5,166 bases of DNA from positions 1 through 5,166 of the forward strand of contig JAIFKN010000170.1 of the NCBI GenBank assembly GCA_020049615.1, written 5' to 3'. The stretch comes from a bacterium (GTDB taxonomy: Bacteria; Planctomycetota; UBA11346). Position numbers and translations under genes: made by a program. How positions within the stretch are numbered: position 1 is the first letter of the stretch; each line of letters starts with the position of its first letter. Shown one piece after another: positions 1-5,166 of the stretch. The notes beneath the pieces are model-generated. The model was given only the letters and a program-made list of their open reading frames with translations. It searched no databases and was not told the origin of the DNA.

Positions 1-673
1 TGCGCGCCTGTTCGACCAGGGTGAGGACGGCGGCGTAGGTCAGGCGTTGACGGTTGCCGAAGTCGGTGGCGAGAGCCGTCGCCGGCTCGCCCGCCTTGGC
101 CTGGGCGATGCAGTATTCGGCGACCGAGCGACGCGTCGCGGGCACCTCGGCGAGGAAAGCGGCGTCCGGATCGGCGGCCGCTGTGGCGGGAAGGGCGACC
201 ATGGGAGCAGCAGTTGCATCCGGCGCAGGCGCAGGCGCAGCCATCCGCGACGCCATGCGCAGGCCGGCTTCGGACAGCAGCTTTCGGCGCACCGCCTTTC
301 CGTCGACGCCGACGATCTCGACATCGAGATGGTCGACCGGCACGCCGTTCACCGGTGTGCTGCCTTTGGCGATGTACAGGGCTGCACCGCCGGCAAGTCC
401 GATCTTGCCAGCACTCATGCCGGGTTCGATGGCGTTCTCCACCGGCGCGGCGACGACGCGCGGCGCCCCATCGACGGCGACGACCACCTGCCTGGCGCCG
501 ATGGCGAGGAAGCCGCCGCCATCCTGCGACGTCCACGTGCCGAGCAGATCGATCGGCAGTGCAACCGCCACTGGTGCGGGAGGCAGGACGGGGACAGGGG
601 CGGTGGAGCGGTTGTCGTTGCAGCCGGCGAGCAGCGCCAGGGTCCCGACGAGGGCGATGGGCAGGGTGCGCAT
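1..673 (-). CDS. Putative lipoprotein of unknown function (3' end beyond left edge)
   Basis: The frame is open from an ATG at 673 to the left edge with no stop, giving 224 complete codons. The N-terminus is a classic lipoprotein signal peptide: Arg2, a hydrophobic stretch, then lipobox LLAGC with the acylated Cys at residue 18. After Cys18 come an Asn/Asp-containing tether and a Pro/Val/Ala-rich stretch. Residues about 42-120 look like a small beta-rich domain beginning LLGTWTSQDGGG, followed by an Ala/Pro linker (about 142-165) and a helical tail. I do not recognise the family; the GTW start recalls lipocalin-like folds, but only weakly. It lies 8 bases after the pstS-like stop codon, and its Shine-Dalgarno overlaps that stop, so it is probably cotranscribed and translationally coupled. 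An envelope protein partnering the PstS-like protein is an inference. The overlapping plus-strand open frames are antisense shadows. Confidence 0.8.
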   Translation of the reverse strand, partial: MRTLPIALVGTLALLAGCNDNRSTAPVPVLPPAPVAVALPIDLLGTWTSQDGGGFLAIGARQVVVAVDGAPRVVAAPVENAIEPGMSAGKIGLAGGAALYIAKGSTPVNGVPVDHLDVEIVGVDGKAVRRKLLSEAGLRMASRMAAPAPAPDATAAPMVALPATAAADPDAAFLAEVPATRRSVAEYCIAQAKAGEPATALATDFGNRQRLTYAAVLTLVEQAR

Positions 674-679
674 GGAGGG

Positions 680-685
680 CCTCAC
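680..685 (-). promoter_or_regulatory. Ribosome-binding site of the lipoprotein gene, overlapping the pstS stop
   Basis: Read on the minus strand, GTGAGG lies 6 bases before the ATG at 673. It contains the TGA stop codon (682-684) of the upstream pstS-like gene. This arrangement supports the chosen start and suggests that ribosomes finishing pstS restart on the lipoprotein gene. Confidence 0.5.
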
Positions 686-1947
686 TTCGCCAAGCTGGCC
701 GCTTCGGCCAGGCTGAGGCCATTGCTGCCGGTCCGTGGCGCGGTGCGGAAGGCCTCCTCCAGCGCGTCTGCCTGCCGCTTCAGCTCGGCCGAGCGCTTGG
801 CGATCTCCTCGACCGTCACCCCGTCCTCTAGCGAGCGCCGGGCGAGATCCAACGATGCGGCGCGCAGGCGCTCGAGGTCCTGCTGGTACTTGGCCCCGCT
901 CGGGCCATTCCACGCCGGCTTCGTGGTAGCCACTGCGGCGGCGACCGGTGCGACGACCGGTGTGGCGATGGCCGTGACCGGGCTGGCCGGTGCTTCAGCC
1001 TTGCTTTCCACGCCCATGGCTTGGGCGAGGGTCGTGCCGACGGCGACGCTGGTGAAGATGCTGCCGGTGGTGCGCTTGGCGAACCTCGCCTTGACCTCGC
1101 TGCGCATGCTGGCGGGCAGCGCGACGTAGCCCACCGATTCGATGATCTCGGGCTTGTCGAGCAGAAAGTTGACGAAGCCGATGATGTCGGGGCGCGACAT
1201 GCTTTCGAGCCGCACGTAGACGAAGATCGGGCGAGAGAGCGGCACATAGGTCCCGTCGAGCACCGTCTCCTTGGTCGGCATCACCGGCCCCTTGCCGCTG
1301 TCGATGGCCACCGCTTTGAGCACCTGCGCGTTCTCGATCAGGTAGGCCAAGCCCATGTAGCCGATGGAATTCACATCCGCAGACACGCCCTGCACCAGGA
1401 CATGATCATCCTCGCTCACGACGATATCGGGGCGGAACTTGCGCTCCTTCGTGATCACGGCCTCCTGGAAGTAGTCGTACGTCCCGGAATCGCTGCCGGC
1501 GCCGAACAGGGCGACCTTGGCATCGGGGAAGCCGCTGCGGACATCCTTCCAACTGGCCGCACCGCCCGTCGCGTAAACGGCCTGCAGTTCGGACACCTTG
1601 AGATCCTTCAGCCACTGGTTGCGTGGATTGGCGACCACGGAGAGGGCGTCGAAGGCGACCGGCACCTCGAGGAACTCGAGCTTGGCGTCGGCCGCGGCCT
1701 TCAGTTCCTTGGCGTTGATGGCCCGGCTCGCGCCGTTGATCGTGCATGACTTCGCCAGCATGGAACGGAAGCCGGCGGTGGATCCGGTCGGCTTCGCCTC
1801 CAGGCTGAATCGGGGATCGATGTCGGCGTAGCTTTCGGCTGCGGCGACGATGATCGGGTAGACCGTGCTGCTGCCGTCGTAGACGATGGAGCCGTCGGCC
1901 GCCGTCACGGCGGTGAGGGCGATGCTGGCGATGAGGCAGAGACGCAT
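682..1947 (-). CDS. pstS: PstS-family phosphate ABC transporter substrate-binding protein with C-terminal coiled-coil extension
   Basis: A 421-residue exported protein. The family role is to capture phosphate in the periplasm and deliver it to the PstCAB importer. Residues 1-16 form a signal peptide with probable cleavage after VTA. PstS hallmarks follow in order: GSSTVYPI (25-32), GSTAGF (55-60), NGASRAIN (71-78), GAGSDSGTYDYF (149-160), NSIGYMGLAYL (193-203) and VPLSRPIFVYV (235-245). The usual PstS end, TTGSIF (293-298), is followed by about 110 extra residues: an Ala/Pro/Val linker (about 313-348) and a charged heptad-like helical region (about 352-402). The start at 1947 is preferred over the ATG at 2025 because it begins the signal peptide and has AGGA 9 bases upstream. 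It is the first gene of a minus-strand operon with the lipoprotein. No transporter subunits are visible, so import is not proven; a sensory or scaffolding role is possible. Confidence 0.9.
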   Translation of the reverse strand: MRLCLIASIALTAVTAADGSIVYDGSSTVYPIIVAAAESYADIDPRFSLEAKPTGSTAGFRSMLAKSCTINGASRAINAKELKAAADAKLEFLEVPVAFDALSVVANPRNQWLKDLKVSELQAVYATGGAASWKDVRSGFPDAKVALFGAGSDSGTYDYFQEAVITKERKFRPDIVVSEDDHVLVQGVSADVNSIGYMGLAYLIENAQVLKAVAIDSGKGPVMPTKETVLDGTYVPLSRPIFVYVRLESMSRPDIIGFVNFLLDKPEIIESVGYVALPASMRSEVKARFAKRTTGSIFTSVAVGTTLAQAMGVESKAEAPASPVTAIATPVVAPVAAAVATTKPAWNGPSGAKYQQDLERLRAASLDLARRSLEDGVTVEEIAKRSAELKRQADALEEAFRTAPRTGSNGLSLAEAASLAK

Positions 1948-1982
1948 GGGGGGATGTCCTGTCGTTGGGCTTGGAAGCGCAT

Positions 1983-2017
1983 GCTTGGCGATCCTGTGAA
2001 GACCGCATGTGCCAAGC
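1983..2017. repeat. Interrupted inverted repeat GCTTGGC / GCCAAGC
   Basis: A 7-bp perfect inverted repeat: GCTTGGC at 1983-1989 and GCCAAGC at 2011-2017, separated by 21 bases. It lies 36-70 bases upstream of the pstS start. It could be a two-site operator for a dimeric regulator, but the arms are short and chance is not excluded in GC-rich DNA. Confidence 0.35.
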
Positions 2018-2025
2018 GTTGCCAA
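2010..2025. repeat. Direct repeat TGCCAA, 10-bp period, upstream of pstS
   Basis: TGCCAA occurs at 2010-2015 and again at 2020-2025, exactly 10 bp apart; read toward pstS it is TTGGCA-N4-TTGGCA. Paired direct repeats about one helical turn apart are the architecture bound by PhoB/OmpR-type regulators, whose Pho boxes have an 11-bp period. The position, 63-78 bases upstream of the pstS start codon, suits an activator site. The sequence itself does not match a known Pho box, so the regulator is unassigned. Confidence 0.4.
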
Positions 2026-2106
2026 CAGATGGAGGTCCAGCCCGCTTCACCAAATCTTCATGGCGCGAGGCGATTCTTCCCTGCACCGGAATAACACCAG
2101 GTTGTC

Positions 2107-3984
2107 ATGTCCAAACAGCGATCGTTCCTCAACCTCCGCAACGCCAGCCGCGGGCAGCCACCTCCGGAGCCGGGTTCCATCGCTATCGAGGGCTACCGTG
2201 TCGAGTCGCTGGTGGGAAGCGGACCGCTGACCGCCGTCTACAGGGCCATGCTGGAGTCGCACCAGCAGCATGTCGTACTCAAGGTCCTCCTGCCCCATCT
2301 CGCCGAGAGCGAGGTGTTTGCGCAACGCTTCCTGCAGGCGGCCAATGCCGCCCGGCTGGTGACGCATGATCGTGTGCTGCCGTGTTACGATGTCGGTCAA
2401 TCCAATGGCTGGGTCTATCTGGCCTGCGAACTGATCGACGGCGACGATCTTGCCACGCTCATGCAACGCGGTCCGATCGAACGCACCCGGGCGGTGTACC
2501 TTGCTTGGCAGGTCGCGATGGGCCTGGAAGCGATCCACGCCGCCGGTCTGGTGCATGGCAACCTGCGCCCGAGCAACGTCCTGGTCGATGCCGAGGACGG
2601 CGTGCGCCTTTCCGATCTCGGTCTGCCGGCCCTGACTGACGCCGATGCGCCGGCCCAGCCGGCGACGCCGACCGCGCTCCACCAGCCGCCAGAGGCGGGC
2701 CCGGACGAGGGCTCGGCCAGCGCCGCTGGCGACATCTACGCTGTCGGTGTGCTGCTGCTGGGCGCCCTGCTCGGTCGCACGCCACGGAGTGGATGCGCCC
2801 AGCAGCGCCTTGCCGAACTGCATGCCATGGCGCAGCCGGTGCTGGCCGAGGCGCCGGCCGGTCTGCTCGACGCCGATCTTGGGGCCGTGCTCGCCCGTGC
2901 CACCGCCGTCCGGCCAGAGGACCGCTATCCTGATGCGTGGCGGTTGCGCGAGGATCTCGAGCGCCTGCAATACCAGTTCTCGCCCATCCATGCCGGGCCG
3001 GTGGTGAAGGGGGCGGGCGGGGCCAGCACCTTGCGTGAGGCAGGTTCGCGTTCGACGCGAGGCGTGCAGGAGCCCGCGCCGCAGGTCGCTCCGCCATCGC
3101 GGCGCAATCTATGGATCGGCCTCGGCCTTGGCGCGTGCGCCCTGATCGCCGCCATCGCCTGGGGTCTGGGTGGTGGCGATACCACGCAGTTGGCTGGTCC
3201 GCCACCCATAGCCGTCGCTCCGCCGGTGGCGGATCCGGTCGTGCCGGCAACGGCCAAGGCTGCGGCGACGCCGAAACCGGCCTGGGCTGCGGAGGCCGGC
3301 GCCGACGAGGTCGGTCGTTGGGCCGACCTCGTCGTCGGCGAGGGTCGCCAGCGCCTGCGTCTGATCCCAGCGGGCAACTTCTGGATGGGCAGCGCAGCTG
3401 GTGAACCAGGGCGGTCGGCGGACGAGGACCGCCATCTCGTCACCCTGACGCGTCCCTTCTGGCTTGGCGACACGGAGGTCGCGCAGGCCTTCTTCCGCGC
3501 TGTTGCAGGTACGAATCCGTCCCATTTCCAGGCTGATGACCGCCCGGTCGAATCGATCAGCTGGAACGGGGTGCAGGAATTCCTCGCCCAGCTCGGAGGC
3601 CATAGCGGTGCGCCGGTACGTCTGCCGACCGAAGCCGAGTGGGAGTATGCATGCCGGGCGGGGGACCAGGCGGTGGCGAGCGGGGAGCGCGCCTGGACGG
3701 CTGGTTCAACCATCGACGGCACCCGTCCCGTCGGCAGGCTCCTGGCCAATGCCTTCGGTTTGCGTGACATGCAGGGCAACGTGCTGGAGTGGGTCGAGGA
3801 TACCTACGGACGCTACCATCGCGAGTCGGCCGTAGACCCCGTCGCGACCGGAGGGGTGCACCGCGTCACCCGCGGTGGGGCGTGGAATCTCGACCTCTCG
3901 GCCAGCCGGCCGGCAGCGCGCAGCAAGGCTCTGCCGGTGGCGGCCTTCTTCTACCTCGGGTTCCGCATCGCTGTCACCGAGTGA
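2107..3984 (+). CDS. Transmembrane Ser/Thr pseudokinase fused to an FGE/SUMF1-like domain
   Basis: A 625-residue protein. Residues about 30-290 form a Hanks-type kinase fold: a partial glycine loop (G37-S-G39, third Gly replaced by T42), VVLK with Lys59, DLG (170-172), PPE (194-196), DIYAVGV (209-215) and RPEDRYPDA (269-277). The catalytic HRD is HGN (150-152), the loop Lys is Arg154, and the helix-C Glu position reads Ala (RFLQAA, 74-79), so phosphotransfer is unlikely. A Pro/Ala linker leads to a membrane helix (about 335-355) preceded by RR, placing the kinase part in the cytoplasm. After a second linker, residues about 407-624 form an FGE-sulfatase (SUMF1) domain with IPAGNFWMGS, RLPTEAEWEYA, GNVLEWVED and GFRIA. 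The usual active-site Cys pair is absent from RGGAWNLDLSASRP, so it is probably non-catalytic. The in-frame stop at 2092 makes ATG 2107 the only reasonable start. Divergent from pstS; a signalling or scaffold role is inferred. Confidence 0.88.
   Translation: MSKQRSFLNLRNASRGQPPPEPGSIAIEGYRVESLVGSGPLTAVYRAMLESHQQHVVLKVLLPHLAESEVFAQRFLQAANAARLVTHDRVLPCYDVGQSNGWVYLACELIDGDDLATLMQRGPIERTRAVYLAWQVAMGLEAIHAAGLVHGNLRPSNVLVDAEDGVRLSDLGLPALTDADAPAQPATPTALHQPPEAGPDEGSASAAGDIYAVGVLLLGALLGRTPRSGCAQQRLAELHAMAQPVLAEAPAGLLDADLGAVLARATAVRPEDRYPDAWRLREDLERLQYQFSPIHAGPVVKGAGGASTLREAGSRSTRGVQEPAPQVAPPSRRNLWIGLGLGACALIAAIAWGLGGGDTTQLAGPPPIAVAPPVADPVVPATAKAAATPKPAWAAEAGADEVGRWADLVVGEGRQRLRLIPAGNFWMGSAAGEPGRSADEDRHLVTLTRPFWLGDTEVAQAFFRAVAGTNPSHFQADDRPVESISWNGVQEFLAQLGGHSGAPVRLPTEAEWEYACRAGDQAVASGERAWTAGSTIDGTRPVGRLLANAFGLRDMQGNVLEWVEDTYGRYHRESAVDPVATGGVHRVTRGGAWNLDLSASRPAARSKALPVAAFFYLGFRIAVTE
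3303..3334. repeat. Perfect 12-bp inverted repeat inside the pseudokinase-FGE gene
   Basis: CGACGAGGTCGG (3303-3314) and CCGACCTCGTCG (3323-3334) are exact reverse complements around an 8-base loop. They encode the stretch just before the FGE domain. The RNA would form a very stable hairpin, but no T-tract follows, so it is not an intrinsic terminator. It could slow ribosomes between the two domains or be a chance result of codon choice. Confidence 0.55.
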
Positions 3985-4001
3985 GCGCGGCGGTAGCCGA
4001 A

Positions 4002-4280
4002 CTACTTGCGCAGTTCGATCGTCCGCACGTTGCTCATGGGATAGATGTCGATGCGGCCCTTCCAGTAGACCTGCAGCTTCTCGTCATCCATCGCGTAGCG
4101 CAGCGTGTCGCCGGGATCCTTGATCCGGTAGGTGCCGCAGGGCTTGCCGTCGAGTCCGTAGACGACGATGCTGTCCGCCTGTTTCGGCACCAGCTGCCAG
4201 GCGACCAGGATGCCGACCAGGCCGGCGGCGAGGATCCCGTAGATGATCAGGGCCGTGCGCGGCTTGAAGCGGATCTCCAT
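4002..4280 (-). CDS. Small single-span membrane protein, unknown function
   Basis: A 92-residue protein ending in TAG. A short basic N-terminus (MEIRFKPR) precedes one hydrophobic helix (about residues 10-31), so a cytoplasmic N-terminus and extracytoplasmic C-terminus are likely. The remaining 60 residues look beta-rich: SIVVYGLDGKPCGTYRI, then a charged stretch, KLQVYWKGRIDIYPM and VRTIELRK, with a single Cys at 48. I do not recognise the family. The ATG at 4280 is chosen because GGAG lies 8 bases upstream and the membrane helix follows directly; a longer frame to 4685 would only add sequence antisense to nusA. It is convergent with the pseudokinase gene, with only 17 bases between the stops and no visible terminator, and divergent from nusA. 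Confidence 0.75.
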   Translation of the reverse strand: MEIRFKPRTALIIYGILAAGLVGILVAWQLVPKQADSIVVYGLDGKPCGTYRIKDPGDTLRYAMDDEKLQVYWKGRIDIYPMSNVRTIELRK

Positions 4281-4394
4281 GGGACCTCTCCAGGCATGCT
4301 GGGTGTAGACCGCGCTTGGCAACCGTGACGCTGCCGGTTGACCGCGGCTATACCGCGATATCGTTCCGCCCGTCTCAACCTTTCGGGCAACCGG
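4281..4394. promoter_or_regulatory. Divergent intergenic region and nusA leader upstream of the terminator
   Basis: This stretch must contain the start signals for nusA (plus) and the small membrane gene (minus). GGAG for the minus gene lies at 4289-4292. Several inverted repeats are packed here: CGCGG-CTATA-CCGCG (4343-4357), GCCCG/CGGGC (4368-4372 with 4384-4388) and CCGGTTG/CAACCGG (4334-4340 with 4388-4394). The second and third share base 4388 and so cannot form together. CGCTTGGCA at 4313-4321 is the same 9-mer found upstream of pstS. No rimP gene lies between this region and nusA. Confidence 0.5.
4338..4364 (+). promoter_or_regulatory. Candidate sigma70-type promoter for nusA
   Basis: TTGACC (4338-4343) matches the -35 consensus at five of six bases. 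TATCGT (4359-4364) matches -10 at four of six, with a short 15-base spacer. An alternative is GTGACG (4325-4330) with TATACC (4349-4354) at 18 bases. Either would start the transcript about 70-85 bases before nusA, so the terminator hairpin would be in the leader. Both matches are weak. Confidence 0.3.
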
Positions 4395-4424
4395 AAGCGT
4401 GGGCCCCATGGCCCGCGCTTTTTT
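4395..4424 (+). terminator. Intrinsic terminator / probable attenuator in the nusA leader
   Basis: An 11-bp stem (4395-4405 with 4410-4420, one G-U wobble, otherwise Watson-Crick) closes a 4-base loop CCAT and runs into six T (4419-4424). This is a textbook Rho-independent terminator on the plus strand; the minus strand has no matching T-tract. The only upstream plus-strand gene ends at 3984, beyond a complete minus-strand gene. The hairpin ends 6 bases before the nusA Shine-Dalgarno, which points to attenuation of nusA rather than ending of a neighbour's transcript. NusA stimulates pausing and intrinsic termination, so feedback control is plausible. Confidence 0.75.
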
Positions 4425-4430
4425 CGTCTT

Positions 4431-4434
4431 AGGA
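4431..4434 (+). promoter_or_regulatory. Ribosome-binding site deciding the nusA start
   Basis: AGGA lies 3 bases before ATG 4438 and 9 bases before ATG 4444, both in frame. Normal spacing favours 4444. A third in-frame ATG (4408) lies in the terminator loop region, preceded by GGAAG 10 bases upstream, and would put the hairpin inside the coding sequence; it is unlikely from the usual NusA N-terminus. Confidence 0.5.
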
Positions 4435-4443
4435 AGCATGCCG

Positions 4444-5166
4444 ATGCTCAATGCCGCACTCTTTCTGCAGCGTGTCGACGCCCTCGCCAAGGAGCGCGGC
4501 GTGGACAAGAACGTCATCATCGACCACATCGAGAAGGCCCTGCAGCAGGCTGCCCAGAAGCGCTTCGATGCCACCGGCGACCTTTCGGTGACGATCGACC
4601 GCGAGAGCGGCGAGATCCGCGCCTTCGAGGACGACAAGCCGGTCGACCTCGAGACCCTCGGGCGCATCGTCGCCAACGTCGCCAAGCAGGTCTTCGTCCA
4701 GGGCCTGCGCGAGACCGAGCGCGACCGCCTCTACGACGACTTCTCGCCCCGCCTGCACACCGTCGTCTCCGGCACGGTGATGCGCGAGGAGCACGGCATG
4801 GCGATCATCTCGCTCGGCGGCCGCGCCGAGGCGATCATGCCCAAGGAAGAGCAGCTGCCCGGCGAGGTCTACCGCCCCGGCGCGGTGGTACGCGCCTACG
4901 TGCTGAAGTGCGAGAAGAAGGGCAGCCGCCTGCGCATCGTCCTCTCGCGCACCCACGCCAACTTCGTCCGCGAGCTGTTCCGCGCCGAGATCCCCGAGAT
5001 CGCCGACGGCCTGATCGAGGTGAAAGGCATCGTGCGCGAGCCCGGCCGCCGCACCAAGATCGCGGTCGCCAGCAACGATCCGCGCATCGATCCGGTCGGC
5101 TCGTGCGTCGGCATGCGCGGCAGCCGCATCTCCAAGGTCACCGACGAGCTCGGCGGCGAGAAGATC
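4444..5166 (+). CDS. nusA: Transcription termination/antitermination factor NusA (3' part beyond right edge)
   Basis: The first 241 residues of NusA, which binds RNA polymerase and nascent RNA to control pausing, termination and antitermination. The N-terminal RNA-polymerase-binding domain spans about 1-101, an S1 RNA-binding domain about 103-170 (VVSGTVMREEHGMAIISL, then IVLSRTH) and the start of KH1 from about 171 (ELFRAEIPEIADG, KIAVASNDPRIDPVGSCVG). The GMRG loop of KH1 is at 223-226, followed by ELGGEKI at the edge. After GEIRAF (57-62) about 28 residues found in the E. coli and B. subtilis proteins are missing before LGRIVANVAKQV, a short form I associate with planctomycetes and relatives. 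The start is set by AGGA spacing; 4438 is the alternative. The gene is strongly biased to C- and G-ending codons, as expected for a highly expressed gene. It is preceded directly by an intrinsic terminator. Confidence 0.95.
   Translation, partial: MLNAALFLQRVDALAKERGVDKNVIIDHIEKALQQAAQKRFDATGDLSVTIDRESGEIRAFEDDKPVDLETLGRIVANVAKQVFVQGLRETERDRLYDDFSPRLHTVVSGTVMREEHGMAIISLGGRAEAIMPKEEQLPGEVYRPGAVVRAYVLKCEKKGSRLRIVLSRTHANFVRELFRAEIPEIADGLIEVKGIVREPGRRTKIAVASNDPRIDPVGSCVGMRGSRISKVTDELGGEKI

Larger units (their letters stand above)
1948..2106. promoter_or_regulatory. Divergent intergenic region between pstS and the pseudokinase gene
   Basis: These 159 bases must hold the start signals of both divergent genes. 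On the minus strand AGGA (1957-1960) is a good Shine-Dalgarno for pstS. On the plus strand CAGG (2098-2101) is a weak one for the kinase gene, 5 bases before its ATG. The region contains several copies of the TTGGC/GCCAA motif, described separately. I found no convincing -35/-10 pair on either strand and no canonical Pho box of the E. coli type. Confidence 0.5.

Noticed and set aside
47..1129. Long plus-strand open frame of 360 codons (and overlapping plus-strand frames to 831)
   Set aside because: Antisense to the lipoprotein and pstS genes; Arg/Gly-rich composition without domains is typical of GC-rich shadow frames.
1021..1749. Plus-strand open frame of 242 codons
   Set aside because: Lies entirely antisense to pstS, whose protein motifs are unmistakable; no recognisable domain.
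2010..2026. Sigma54 promoter (TGGCA ... TTGGCA) upstream of pstS
   Set aside because: The spacing between the GG and GC elements is one base too short (9 instead of 10), and the -12 element does not match.
2047..2991. Minus-strand open frame of 314 codons
   Set aside because: Antisense to the kinase domain; no signal, domain or ribosome-binding site supports it.
3379..3978. Active formylglycine-generating enzyme
   Set aside because: The conserved active-site Cys pair near the C-terminus is absent, so only an FGE-like fold is claimed.
3985..4001. Terminator between the convergent pseudokinase and small membrane genes
   Set aside because: Only 17 bases, with no hairpin plus T-tract on either strand.
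4429..4956. Minus-strand open frame of 175 codons
   Set aside because: Antisense to nusA; a product of the strong third-position GC bias of nusA codons.

Overview
This window of high-GC bacterial DNA holds five genes, two of them cut by the window edges, and two compact divergent intergenic regions. No rRNA, tRNA, CRISPR array or insertion sequence was seen. The best clue to the host is the NusA start at the right edge. Its N-terminal domain lacks about 28 residues present in the E. coli and B. subtilis proteins, a form I associate with Planctomycetota and related PVC bacteria. A kinase-like protein fused to a sulfatase-modifying-factor (FGE) domain fits the same group. The assignment is an inference; no marker gene is complete here.

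Left half, minus strand (about 1-1947): a two-gene operon. The first gene (682-1947) encodes an exported PstS-family phosphate-binding protein with an unusual C-terminal extension of about 110 residues, made of an Ala/Pro-rich linker followed by a probable coiled coil. Eight bases downstream begins an unrecognised lipoprotein (1-673, running off the left edge) with a clear lipobox. No PstC, PstA, PstB or PhoU gene is visible.

Middle (1948-3984): a 159-bp divergent intergenic region carrying TTGGC/GCCAA repeats separates pstS from a 625-residue plus-strand gene. That protein has a cytoplasmic Ser/Thr kinase-like domain, a single transmembrane helix and an extracytoplasmic FGE-like domain. The kinase domain has lost the catalytic Asp (HRD is HGN) and the helix-C Glu, and the FGE domain lacks the active-site Cys pair. 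It is therefore best read as a membrane-spanning pseudoenzyme that binds or signals. Its divergent pairing with a modified phosphate-binding protein suggests, but does not show, a shared envelope or phosphate-sensing role.

Right part (3985-5166): a convergent small single-span membrane protein (4002-4280, minus), then a second divergent intergenic region leading to nusA (4444 to the right edge). Just before the nusA ribosome-binding site lies a strong intrinsic terminator (11-bp stem, six T). This looks like a transcription attenuator in the nusA leader and is the clearest regulatory signal in the window.
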